This document shows, piece by piece, positions 17,402 through 24,885 of a stretch of 64,000 bases of DNA. Every line of letters starts with the position of its first letter. Positions within the stretch are counted from its first letter, which is position 1. A model generated the notes under the pieces. That model saw only the letters and a program-made list of their open reading frames with translations. It did no database searches and was not told the DNA's origin. The position numbers were made by a program, and so were the translations under genes. This DNA is from Geodermatophilus nigrescens (lineage in GTDB: Bacteria; Actinomycetota; Actinomycetes; Mycobacteriales; Geodermatophilaceae), in NCBI RefSeq assembly GCF_900129495.1, contig NZ_FQVX01000001.1, positions 186,001 through 250,000 of the forward strand. The letters run 5' to 3'.

Positions 17402-17430
17402 CCCGTGACGGTCCGTCACGGGCGAGGCTA
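17402..17430 (-). promoter_or_regulatory. LCP promoter with inverted repeat at the start site
   Basis: On the minus strand TAGCCT (17430-17425) is a good -10 box for the LCP gene. Immediately downstream, CCCGTGACG / CGTCACGGG (17402-17410 and 17414-17422, 3-base spacer) forms a perfect inverted repeat that would cover the transcription start. It may be an operator or a hairpin at the 5' end of the mRNA. Confidence 0.45.
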
Positions 17431-17537
17431 CGGCCGCGAGCGCCCGAGCGTGAGCCTGCTCCCACTCCTCGGGGTGAGCGTCACGCACCGTGGACGGAGC
17501 CGTTCCCTCCCCTCCTCCGATCGGGCACCATCGGGGC

Positions 17538-17681
17538 GTGCTCCCCGTCCCGTCGACGACGCCCGTCCGCGAGTCCCGGCTCCGGCGCCACTGGCACCGG
17601 TTCCGCTGGGTGGGGGAGGACGCCTTCAGCGGCGCCAGCCTCTATGCGTGCCGGTGCGGCGTCGTCCGCCCCGCGCCCTAG
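17538..17681 (+). CDS. 47-residue protein with a Cys-x-Cys motif
   Basis: A short frame from GTG 17538: basic and aromatic RLRRHWHRFRWVGEDAF, then ASLYACRCGVVRPAP at the C-terminus. The CRCG motif, high Trp/His content and G/C third positions suggest a genuine small soluble protein, perhaps metal-binding or RNA-binding. CACCAT lies six bases upstream of the GTG, the leaderless arrangement seen elsewhere in the window. I recognise no family. It diverges from the LCP gene and is followed by two hairpins (17710-17751). Confidence 0.45.
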   Translation: MLPVPSTTPVRESRLRRHWHRFRWVGEDAFSGASLYACRCGVVRPAP

Positions 17682-17709
17682 GCGGACCACCGGGACGGGT
17701 CCCGCACAG

Positions 17710-17751
17710 GCGCCGAGCCCGGCGCCGTGTTGCACTTCGACGGCGAAGTGT
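17710..17751 (+). repeat. two tandem hairpins in the leader of the UDP-glucose dehydrogenase gene
   Basis: GGCGCCG-agcc-CGGCGCC (17710-17727) and CACTTCG-acgg-CGAAGTG (17734-17751) are two perfect 7-bp stems with 4-base loops, six bases apart. The first may end transcription of the small upstream gene; the pair could also act as a leader structure for the gene at 17776. No T-run follows. Confidence 0.5.
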
Positions 17752-17775
17752 CGGCTCGGACGGAAGGAGGCGCCG

Positions 17776-19095
17776 ATGCGCATCTCGGTGATCGGTTGCG
17801 GCTACCTGGGTGCGGTCCACGCGGCCTCCATGGTGGAACTCGGACACGAGGTCGTCGGCGTCGACGTCGACCAGCGGAAGATCGCGGCGCTCTGCGAGGG
17901 GCGCGCGCCGTTCTACGAGCCCGACTTCGAGAGCCTGCTGCAGCACGCGCTGGACTCCGGGCGGCTGCGGTTCAGCACCGACGTCGCCGACGCGGCCGGG
18001 GCGAAGGTGCACTTCGTCTGCGTCGGCACCCCGCAGCGGCACGGTGAGTACGCCGCCGACCTCCGTTTCGTCCGCGCGGCCACCGAGTCGCTGCTGCAGG
18101 TGGTCGAGCCCGGCGACCTCGTCGTCGGCAAGTCCACCGTGCCGGTCGGGACCGCCGCCGAGCTCGCGGCCATGTTCACCGAGAAGGTGCCCGGCTCGCT
18201 GGTCGCCTGGAACCCGGAGTTCCTGCGCGAGGGCTTCGCGGTGCGCGACACCCTGCACCCCGACCGGCTGGTCTACGGGCTCCCGTCCGACGGCGACGGC
18301 GCGGTGGCCGAGCGGCTGCTGGACGAGGTCTACGCGCCGATCGTCGCCCGCGGCACCCCGAAGGTGACCACCGACTACGCCACCGCCGAGATGGTGAAGA
18401 CGGCGGCCAACTCGTTCCTGGCCACGAAGATCTCCTTCATCAACGCGATGGCCGAGCTGTGCGAGGCCACGGGCGCGGACGTGAAGTTGCTGGCGGACGC
18501 GATCGGCTACGACGACCGGATCGGCCGGAAGTTCCTCAACGCCGGCCTCGGCTTCGGCGGGGGGTGCCTGCCCAAGGACATCCGCGCCTTCATGGCTCGC
18601 GCCGGTGAGCTGGGGGCGGACCAGGCGCTGACGTTCCTGCGCGAGGTCGACAACATCAACATGCGCCGCCGGATCCGCATGGTGGAGCTGGCCCGGGAGG
18701 TGCTCGACGGGTCGCTGCTGGGCAAGCGGGTGGCGGTGCTGGGCGCGGCGTTCAAGCCCGACAGCGACGACATCCGCGACTCCCCGGCCCTCAACGTCGC
18801 CGCGCAGCTGCAGCTGCAGGGCGCGGTGGTCCGGGTGACCGACCCGGCGGCCGTCGAGAACAGTCGGCGCGAGTGGCCGCACCTGGACTTCGCGGCGACG
18901 CCGGAGGAGGCGGCCGAGCGGGCCGACGCCGTCCTGGTGCTCACCGAGTGGCGGGAGTACCGCGAGCTCGACCCGGTCGCCTTCGGGACGGTGGTGAGGG
19001 CCAAGCGGGTGCTCGACGGGCGCAACGCGCTCGACCGCGAGGCCTGGACCGCCGCCGGCTGGACCTACCGCGCCCTGGGCCGCCGCGCCGGCTGA
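17776..19095 (+). CDS. UDP-glucose/GDP-mannose 6-dehydrogenase family (UDP-glucose 6-dehydrogenase)
   Basis: A 439-residue enzyme oxidising UDP-glucose to UDP-glucuronate with two NAD+. It starts with the Rossmann motif VIGCGYLGAVHA, has VGKSTVPVGTA, the substrate region KTAANSFLATKISFIN, and the catalytic loop FGGGCLPKD with the nucleophile Cys264. The C-terminal NAD/UDP-binding domain contains VAVLGAAFKPDSDDIRDSP. Family length is normal. AAGGAGG five bases before ATG 17776 fixes the start. UDP-glucuronate is a common exopolysaccharide precursor, consistent with the flanking priming transferases and the LCP gene. The closely related GDP-mannose dehydrogenase is an alternative but UDP-glucose is more likely. 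Confidence 0.88.
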   Translation: MRISVIGCGYLGAVHAASMVELGHEVVGVDVDQRKIAALCEGRAPFYEPDFESLLQHALDSGRLRFSTDVADAAGAKVHFVCVGTPQRHGEYAADLRFVRAATESLLQVVEPGDLVVGKSTVPVGTAAELAAMFTEKVPGSLVAWNPEFLREGFAVRDTLHPDRLVYGLPSDGDGAVAERLLDEVYAPIVARGTPKVTTDYATAEMVKTAANSFLATKISFINAMAELCEATGADVKLLADAIGYDDRIGRKFLNAGLGFGGGCLPKDIRAFMARAGELGADQALTFLREVDNINMRRRIRMVELAREVLDGSLLGKRVAVLGAAFKPDSDDIRDSPALNVAAQLQLQGAVVRVTDPAAVENSRREWPHLDFAATPEEAAERADAVLVLTEWREYRELDPVAFGTVVRAKRVLDGRNALDREAWTAAGWTYRALGRRAG

Positions 19096-19101
19096 GCCGG
19101 C

Positions 19102-20616
19102 TCAGTACGCGCCCGAGCCGCGGAGGACCGCGCCGGCCGTCTTCCAGAGGATCATGAAGTCGAAGGCCAGCGACCAGTTCTCCACGTAGCGGACGTCGAT
19201 GCGCACCGAGTCGTCCCACGACAGGTCCGAGCGGCCGCTCACCTGCCACAGCCCCGTCAGGCCCGGCTTGACGAGGAAGCGGCGGTGCATGTCGACGCCG
19301 TACTGCTCGACCTCCCGCGCGAGTGGCGGGCGCGGGCCGACCAGCGACATGTCCCCGCGCAGCACGTTGATCAGCTGGGGCAGCTCGTCGACCGAGTAGC
19401 GGCGTATCACCCGGCCCACCCGCGTGACGCGCGGGTCGTGCCTCATCTTGAACAGCACGCCGTTGCCCTCGTCGGACGCTGACAGCTCCTGCACCAGCGC
19501 CGGCGCGTCCTGCACCATGCTGCGGAACTTGAGCATGGTGAAGGTCTCGCCGCAGCGGCCGACCCGCTCCTGCCGGAAGAGCACCGGCCCGCGGCTGTCC
19601 AGGCGAACGGCCAGGGCGACCGCGAGGAGCACCGGCGACAGGAACAGCAGCCCCAGCGCGGCCATCGACCGGTCGAAGACCTCCTTGGTCCAGCGCCGGA
19701 CGCCGGTGAGCTCCGGCCGCTCCACGTGCAGCAGCGGGAGCCCGGCCACCGGCCGGATGTGTACGCGCGGGCCGACGACGTCGGTGACCGCGGGCGCGAG
19801 CAGGAGTTCGGCGTCGGTGTCCTCGAGCTGCCAGCCGAGCCGGCGCAGCACCGCGCCGTGGATCTCCGGCCCCGGGAGCACGGCGACGGTGTCCACCTCG
19901 AACGCGGAGACGACGTCGACGACGTCGGCCACCCCGCCGAGCACCGGCAGGCCGTTGAAGGCGTCTGCGCCGCTGGACTGCTCCCGCGTGGGCAGGCAGC
20001 ACCCGATCACCCTGTAGCCCTGTTCCGGGCTGCGCTGGAGCTGCTCGTCGAGGGCGGCGACGGTCTCCCGCGACCCCACCAGGATCGTCGTCTGCAGGAA
20101 GTCGCCGCGCTGGCGGGACCGGCGCAGGTGGTGGCGGTGGGCCAGCCGCATCGCCAGCGTCAGGACCGTGGCCAGCGGCAGGGTGAGGACGACGAGACCG
20201 CGGGCGACGTCGAGGTGCAGCCCCCAGAACACCGTGGCGACCAGGGCGAGGACCAGCACGGCCGCGTTGACGACCCGGCGGTACTCCTCGACGCCGATCC
20301 ACAGGAACCGCTCCTCGTAGGCCCGGGCCACGAGCATGACCGGCACCCAGACGAGCGGCAGGACCAGCACGGACCAGCCGGGCGGGCGCGGGCCCTCGGC
20401 GGCGAAGACGTCGAACCAGAGCAGGTAGCCGGCGGCCGCCGCGACGGCGGCGGCCGCCGCGTCGAGCACCGCGGTGCGGCGGACGTAGCGCGCTCGCCAG
20501 GCCCGGCGGGCGACGGTCCCCGCCCCGCGGAGGCCGGGTGCGAAGAGCTCCCAGCCGTTCGCCGGCGGTGGTGCGTCAGATCTGCGTCTCGGGCCCGAGA
20601 CACTCGTGGCGGACAT
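19102..20616 (-). CDS. polyprenyl phosphate sugar-1-phosphate transferase (WbaP-like), paralogue 2
   Basis: A 504-residue priming transferase, paralogue of the gene at 14340-15851 and in opposite orientation. Four N-terminal helices (about 50-165), a middle CoA-binding-like domain containing the shared [11 protein letters not shown], and the catalytic domain with [37 protein letters not shown] and the shared C-terminal RGSGAY. ATG 20616 has GGGGAG upstream. It converges on the UDP-glucose dehydrogenase gene with six bases between stops. Having two near-equal priming enzymes suggests two polymers started with the same sugar, or redundancy following duplication and inversion. Confidence 0.9.
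   Translation of the reverse strand: MSATSVSGPRRRSDAPPPANGWELFAPGLRGAGTVARRAWRARYVRRTAVLDAAAAAVAAAAGYLLWFDVFAAEGPRPPGWSVLVLPLVWVPVMLVARAYEERFLWIGVEEYRRVVNAAVLVLALVATVFWGLHLDVARGLVVLTLPLATVLTLAMRLAHRHHLRRSRQRGDFLQTTILVGSRETVAALDEQLQRSPEQGYRVIGCCLPTREQSSGADAFNGLPVLGGVADVVDVVSAFEVDTVAVLPGPEIHGAVLRRLGWQLEDTDAELLLAPAVTDVVGPRVHIRPVAGLPLLHVERPELTGVRRWTKEVFDRSMAALGLLFLSPVLLAVALAVRLDSRGPVLFRQERVGRCGETFTMLKFRSMVQDAPALVQELSASDEGNGVLFKMRHDPRVTRVGRVIRRYSVDELPQLINVLRGDMSLVGPRPPLAREVEQYGVDMHRRFLVKPGLTGLWQVSGRSDLSWDDSVRIDVRYVENWSLAFDFMILWKTAGAVLRGSGAY
19159..19239 (-). repeat. right arm of the 81-bp perfect inverted repeat
   Basis: Exact reverse complement of 15714-15794, within the catalytic-domain sequence of the second priming transferase. 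Such arms are long enough for homologous recombination that would invert the enclosed segment. Confidence 0.8.
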
Positions 20617-20818
20617 GGCCTCACTCCCCGTGGTCCCCGTTCAGCGGACGTCAGAGGCGACACGCCCGCGCCGGGTCATTGCGCCACGGAATGCGGAACG
20701 GCACCACTCCGTCCCTGGCCTGGGCGTATCCGCAGGGCGCGGCCCCGACACGCCGCGACGACGGTTGTACGGGGAGGAGTCGACCGGTCAGGCGACCGGG
20801 TGGCCTGGCCAGGAGGCG

Positions 20819-21016
20819 TCAGGCGGGGTCGCCCGTGGCCGCGGCAGCGCGGAGTTCGTCCTCGAGGCCGGCCAGGACGTCGTCGACCTCGCGGCGGAGG
20901 TCGGGGCCGACCTCCGCGTCGACGGTGTCGGCCAGGCGGATACCGCGGCCGACCACCAGTGCGAGAGCCGTCGCCGCGGCGAGCCAGCCCAGTCCGATGA
21001 TCACGAGTGCGGTCAC
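20819..21016 (-). CDS. small single-helix membrane protein (G-x3-R-x-A-D type)
   Basis: A 65-residue protein from GTG 21016: one N-terminal helix (ALVIIGLGWLAAATALALVV) followed directly by GRGIRLAD and then an acidic, helix-prone cytoplasmic tail (DLRREVDDVLAGLEDEL). The helix-plus-GRGIRLAD arrangement recurs in three neighbouring genes (21199, 22022, 22461), which argues that this short frame is real. No function known. It lies 200 bases downstream of the second priming transferase, on the same strand. Confidence 0.55.
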   Translation of the reverse strand: MTALVIIGLGWLAAATALALVVGRGIRLADTVDAEVGPDLRREVDDVLAGLEDELRAAAATGDPA

Positions 21017-21198
21017 GGGTCCTTCGTAGGGGAACCGAGTCCAGGCGCCGGCCCGGACGCGCAGGCAGAAGTTGCCGAGAGCGACGCCGTCGGGAGTGGA
21101 TCGGCAGCAGGAGGGAACTCCCGTCCCGCTGGTCCCACCTACCCCCGACGGGTGACGGAGGGGTCACGTCCGGGCCGGTTCGTGCCGATGACGCACGC

Positions 21199-22020
21199 GT
21201 GTGGACGTGGATCGTCGGCGGGCTCGCCGCGTGGCTGCTGGCCGCTGTCGTGCTCGGGGTCGTGCTCGGCAAGGGCATCCGTCTCGCCGACCGCCCGTCG
21301 GCCGTCGGCGCGCCGGCTCGGGCAGCCAGGTCAGCCCGCCGCCGCCTGCCGCTCCCGCCGGTCGGGATCGCCCTCGCCCTGATCGCCGTCGCCCTCGAGG
21401 CCGTCGGCTACGCCCTGAGGCTGAGCGGCGCCCGCGGCCAGCTCGCGCAGACCCTGTCGATGGACGCGCCGTTCTCCCTGCCGCGGCTCTACGTGGCGGC
21501 CCTGTTCGGCGCGGCCGCGCTGGCCGCCGTCGCCGGCGCGGCCCGCAACCCGGGCCGGCGCACCTGGTGGCTCGCCGTCGGCGCCGTCACGGCGGGCATC
21601 GCCACGGTCAAGGCGGGTGGCACGGTGCACGTCACCGCCATGCAGGCGCTGTCGGCCCGCAGCTCCGACACCGTCGCCACCGTGGTCAGCGTCGTGCTCG
21701 CGGTCGGCGTGCTCGCCGTCCTCGCGTTCGTCAGCCGCGCCGAGCGCCGTGACCGCCGCCGGGTGCTCTCGGCCTTCGCGCTGTACGCGACCGCCTCGGT
21801 CGGCCTGTCGGCCGTCTCGGGGGTGGTCGGGAGCGGGCTCTACGCGATGGCGACGTTCGTCGAGGAGTCGGGGGAGGCGCTCGGTGGTGTCGCGGTGTTG
21901 ATGGCCGTGCTCATCGGCGTCGCGCCCAGGCTGGTGCTGCCCGCCGCGGCCCTGCGCCGTCGCGACGACGCGCTCTCGCTCGAGGCGCCCGCCGTGCGGG
22001 CTCCCGCGGCGCAGGACTAG
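21199..22020 (+). CDS. polytopic membrane protein, about seven helices, unknown function
   Basis: About 273 residues with seven predicted helices (roughly 2-22, 54-77, 94-115, 124-144, 155-176, 188-210, 225-246). The first helix is followed by GKGIRLAD, the same motif that ends the helix of the neighbouring tiny proteins, so the N-terminal module seems shared. Charged tails at both ends and Ala/Val-rich helices; no transporter or enzyme signature seen. GTG 21199 is the best start because it places the module at the N-terminus as in its neighbours; no clear SD. Converges on the 51-residue gene with one base between stops. Confidence 0.65.
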   Translation: MWTWIVGGLAAWLLAAVVLGVVLGKGIRLADRPSAVGAPARAARSARRRLPLPPVGIALALIAVALEAVGYALRLSGARGQLAQTLSMDAPFSLPRLYVAALFGAAALAAVAGAARNPGRRTWWLAVGAVTAGIATVKAGGTVHVTAMQALSARSSDTVATVVSVVLAVGVLAVLAFVSRAERRDRRRVLSAFALYATASVGLSAVSGVVGSGLYAMATFVEESGEALGGVAVLMAVLIGVAPRLVLPAAALRRRDDALSLEAPAVRAPAAQD

Positions 22021-22021
22021 A

Positions 22022-22177
22022 TCAGCGCAGGACGAGCGGGCGGCGCGGCGAAGGCAGGGCATCCCCGCGGCGGATCCCGCGGTCGACGACGTCGGCGCGG
22101 CGCAACGCCGAGCCCAGCAGGAACCCGAGCGGGAGACTCAGCGCCACCCAGACCAGGCAGACCACTGCGACGACCAC
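22022..22177 (-). CDS. 51-residue single-helix membrane protein (G-x3-R-x-A-D type)
   Basis: From GTG 22177, with GAGGAG five bases upstream: helix VVAVVCLVWVALSLPLGFLL, then GSALRRAD and a basic tail ending RPLVLR. The post-helix motif matches GRGIRLAD, GKGIRLAD and GRAFRAAD in the three neighbouring genes. The SD and the motif are the evidence for a real gene. Function unknown. Confidence 0.5.
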   Translation of the reverse strand: MVVAVVCLVWVALSLPLGFLLGSALRRADVVDRGIRRGDALPSPRRPLVLR

Positions 22178-22460
22178 GGTCACTCCTCGTCGAACGACCA
22201 GTCCCCCCGAGCCCCGGTGGCTCCACGAGAGCGCTGCCCCGCGGAGGGCGTCCGTAAACACCGCCGTGGCGTCGCTTTCCGCGACCGGTGCGGGTCCTGT
22301 GCGTGGCGACGCCCCGCGACACGTCGCGCCGTCGCGCGCGCAACGCGGGGATGCGCTTGTCGGTCCCGTCCGGCGCGGGTCAGCATGCACCCGTCGACCG
22401 CGCCGGTGACGGTCGTCACCCGTGGTCGAGTAACCGGCCCGGCAGGCTCCGAGGTGACCG

Positions 22461-22703
22461 ATGAACGCCTACGTCGTCATCGGACTGCTCTGGTTCCCCG
22501 TCACCGCCCTCCTCGCGCTGGCGATCGGCCGCGCCTTCCGCGCCGCCGACCGGCGCGACGACCGCAGCCCGCCCCCGGGGGCGTCCGTGACGCGGCACCG
22601 TCTCGCCGGCACCGACGACGACCTCCCCGTCACCGTCGACGCCGACACGCTGACCTGGTGGTACGAGCTGGAGAGCCCCGACCGCCGTCGCGACGACGCC
22701 TGA
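22461..22703 (+). CDS. 80-residue single-helix membrane protein (G-x3-R-x-A-D type)
   Basis: From ATG 22461 with GAGGTGA upstream: helix YVVIGLLWFPVTALLALAI, then GRAFRAADRRDD and a polar tail with a Trp-Trp pair (DADTLTWWYELE). Member of the local set of tiny proteins with one helix followed by G-x3-R-x-A-D. It ends 12 bases before the convergent decayed sugar transferase. No known function; size and topology suggest a regulatory or scaffold peptide in the membrane. Confidence 0.6.
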   Translation: MNAYVVIGLLWFPVTALLALAIGRAFRAADRRDDRSPPPGASVTRHRLAGTDDDLPVTVDADTLTWWYELESPDRRRDDA

Positions 22704-22715
22704 CGTCCCACCGGG

Positions 22716-23270
22716 TCACGCCCCGGTCGAGCGCACCGCGCGGGCGAGGGCGCGCAGGTCCAGCAGCGGGGACCACTCGCGGACGTAGCGCTCGGCCGCG
22801 GCGCGCTCGTCGCCGGAGTGCGTGCCGGGCAGGTGGCGCAGGCTGACCAGACCCGGCCGCAGCAGCAGGCGCACGTCGCCGTCGGGCCGGTCGTCCCCCT
22901 CCGGGGACACGGCCCGCGGGCCGACCAGCGCCATGTCGCCGCGCAGCACGTTGACCAGCTGCAGCAGCTCGTCGAGGCAGGTGCGCCGGACCAGCTCGCG
23001 GACGGGGCTGCTCCCGTGCCCCGCCGGCGGCAGCGTGCGCAGGCGCAGCACGGCGAACCGCCGCCGCTCGCGTCCGGCCACGGGACGGCGGTCGAGCAGC
23101 GGCCCGTCGTCGGTGCTCCAGATGACGAGCGCGACGAGCAGCAACCACGGGACCGTGCAGACGAGCAGGACCGCCGCGAGCAGCCGGTCCAGGACGGACT
23201 TGAGCAGGGCCGGGCCGGGGGACGCCAGGGCGGCGGACCGGCTGCCGGGGGCCAGTGGCACGGTCAGCAC
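22716..23270 (-). CDS. divergent short bacterial sugar transferase (phosphoglycosyltransferase domain only)
   Basis: About 184 residues, corresponding to the C-terminal catalytic domain of priming transferases with one membrane helix (LDRLLAAVLLVCTVPWLLLV). The core CLDELLQLVNVLRGDMALVGPR keeps the Asp-Glu dyad and GDMxLVGPR, but Pro of DELPQL is Leu, KFRSM has become RLRTL, and the FRQERVG loop reads DRRPVAGRE. The last third is shortened (no GLTGLWQ). This could be a specialised small transferase or one losing activity. Start taken at GTG 23270; GTG 23261 is possible. It follows the Pro/Ala/Glu-rich protein gene on the same strand after 160 bases. Confidence 0.7.
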   Translation of the reverse strand: MLTVPLAPGSRSAALASPGPALLKSVLDRLLAAVLLVCTVPWLLLVALVIWSTDDGPLLDRRPVAGRERRRFAVLRLRTLPPAGHGSSPVRELVRRTCLDELLQLVNVLRGDMALVGPRAVSPEGDDRPDGDVRLLLRPGLVSLRHLPGTHSGDERAAAERYVREWSPLLDLRALARAVRSTGA

Positions 23271-23430
23271 CCCCCGGCGCGGGAGGCGGGGGCGGGCGGG
23301 TCGGGAGGACGGGCGGGCACGCCCGGGGTCGTACGCATGGGTCTGGTCCTCGGGGAACGCGGCGGGGTGCCGCAGGGCGGGTGGGACGGCGGCGGGCGGG
23401 CGCACGAGGGCGTGCGCCGGCCGGGGCCGC

Positions 23431-24657
23431 TCAGTCCGGCCGCGTCGCCGGGTCGCCGGCCCGGCTCGCCACGAGGCCGACGGCACCGGTGAGGCCGGTG
23501 CGGCAGGCCGTCGGGTCGTCGGCGGTCCAGCCGCCGGCGAGGGTCGCCGCCGTCGCCTCGACGCCGCCACGGGTGCGTTCGTCGGACCCGGAGGCCGTGG
23601 TGCCGCAGCCCCCGGAGCCGAGCTGGCCCGGGGTGGGCACGGGCGCCGGCGGTGGTGCCAGCGGGCGCGGGGGAGCCGCGGGCGGGCCGGGAGGTGGCGG
23701 CGCGGTGCCGCCCGTCCCCGCGGTGAGCGCGGGCACGGGCGCGTCCGGCCCGGTCCCGGAGGGCGCGACGGCGGTGGCCCGGGAGGCGGCGGGCACGGGC
23801 GACGGCGGCCCGCGGCCGGAGACGGTCGAGGGCCGGTCCGCCGTCGCGGCGTCGCAGGTGCCGGCGAGCGAGCCGCTCCCGGGCCCGGCGGTGCCGGCGG
23901 GGACGTCCTGCGCCGCCTCCGCCGACGGCGCGGGCTCCGCGGCGGGCTCGGTGCCCGACTCCTCCTCGGCCACCGCCGGCTCGGCGGGCGACCCCTCCGC
24001 GGGCTCCGCCGGCGCCCCGGGGGCCGCCCCGGCCGGCGTCGTGGCGGCCGGCACCTCCGCGGGCGTCTCCTGGGCGGGCGCCGGCTCGGTCCCGGTGCCG
24101 TCGGGCGTCACCACGGGCGCCGGGCCGGGGGTGTCGACGACCGGCTCGGTCACGACCGGCTCGACCACCGGCTCGCTCACCGGCGCGGTCACCGGATCGG
24201 TCGTGACCGGCGGGGTGCCCACGGGCACGGGAGGCCGCGGCGGGACGACCGGCGCGGGAGCGGGCGGGACGGGCGTCGGCGCGGGCGCCTCCTCCGGCTC
24301 GTCGGCGGGCGGCGCGGGGGCCGGCGACGTCACCGGCGGGGGAACCGGCGCGGGCGGCGGCGGGGTTGCCGGCTCGGCCTCGGGCTCCGGCTCGGGGGCC
24401 GATTCGGGCTCGGCGACCGGCGCCGGCTCGGCCGTGGCGCCGTCCTCCGGTGCGGGCGCCTGGGTGCCGCCGTCGGTGGCCGTCGGCGCGTCGGCGCGGG
24501 CGTCCGGGGCGAGGGCGGCCAGCACGACCCAGGCGGCCAGGGCGAGCACGCAGGCGAGGACGAGGCGGAGGGGCCACGGCGCACGACGCCGCCCGGTCGG
24601 CAGCCCGCGGCGGGCCGTGCCGATCGGCAGGGGGCCCACCGGCACCCGGCTCGTCAC
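23431..24657 (-). CDS. exported Pro/Ala/Glu-rich low-complexity protein
   Basis: A 408-residue protein from GTG 24657: basic N-terminus, hydrophobic helix (LRLVLACVLALAAWVVLAAL) and an ARADA cleavage-like site, then an extended region of Pro, Ala, Glu, Val and Thr (for example EPVVEPVVTEPVVDTPGP) and a C-terminal part with a few Cys residues. This is a secreted or wall-spanning spacer-like protein without a recognisable enzymatic domain. Both strands are open because of extreme GC content, but only the minus frame gives a signal peptide. It diverges from the FMN oxidase gene and precedes the decayed sugar transferase. Confidence 0.6.
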   Translation of the reverse strand: MTSRVPVGPLPIGTARRGLPTGRRRAPWPLRLVLACVLALAAWVVLAALAPDARADAPTATDGGTQAPAPEDGATAEPAPVAEPESAPEPEPEAEPATPPPPAPVPPPVTSPAPAPPADEPEEAPAPTPVPPAPAPVVPPRPPVPVGTPPVTTDPVTAPVSEPVVEPVVTEPVVDTPGPAPVVTPDGTGTEPAPAQETPAEVPAATTPAGAAPGAPAEPAEGSPAEPAVAEEESGTEPAAEPAPSAEAAQDVPAGTAGPGSGSLAGTCDAATADRPSTVSGRGPPSPVPAASRATAVAPSGTGPDAPVPALTAGTGGTAPPPPGPPAAPPRPLAPPPAPVPTPGQLGSGGCGTTASGSDERTRGGVEATAATLAGGWTADDPTACRTGLTGAVGLVASRAGDPATRPD

Positions 24658-24802
24658 CCAGCGCACGGTCGGCGCTCCGGCGGCCGGCGTCAAGTGCCGC
24701 CGCGGCTGTCCTGACGCGACGCGCGGGGAGCGGTCACGGGCCGTGGTCACCCGCACGAGCAGGGTGCGGCACGCGGGACGGTCCGGGCGGCCCGCTGGTC
24801 AG

Positions 24803-24885
24803 TACGCTCGGCGCCCCCGTCCCGGCCGGCTGACCCCGGCCGGCCGCTGGAGAGGAGGCGGGCCGGGACGCCCGGCCCACGCAGC
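24803..24885 (+). promoter_or_regulatory. promoter and structured leader of the FMN oxidase gene
   Basis: TACGCT (24803-24808) is a likely -10 box, giving a leader of about 70 bases. The SD-like GGAGAGGAGG (24849-24858) lies 27 bases before ATG 24886, too far for normal use. Between them GGGCCGGG-acg-CCCGGCCC (24860-24878) forms an 8-bp hairpin; folding it leaves 8 bases between SD and start. Confidence 0.5.

Noticed and set aside
17393..17488. Longer LCP protein starting upstream of 17392
   Set aside because: The inverted repeat and -10 box lie within this stretch, and ATG 17392 has a good SD; the extension has no LCP similarity.
22822..24714. Long plus-strand frame through the 23-24.7 kb region
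   Set aside because: Gly/Arg/Ser-rich with no signal or motif; the minus strand holds a sugar transferase domain and a signal-peptide protein that explain the bases.
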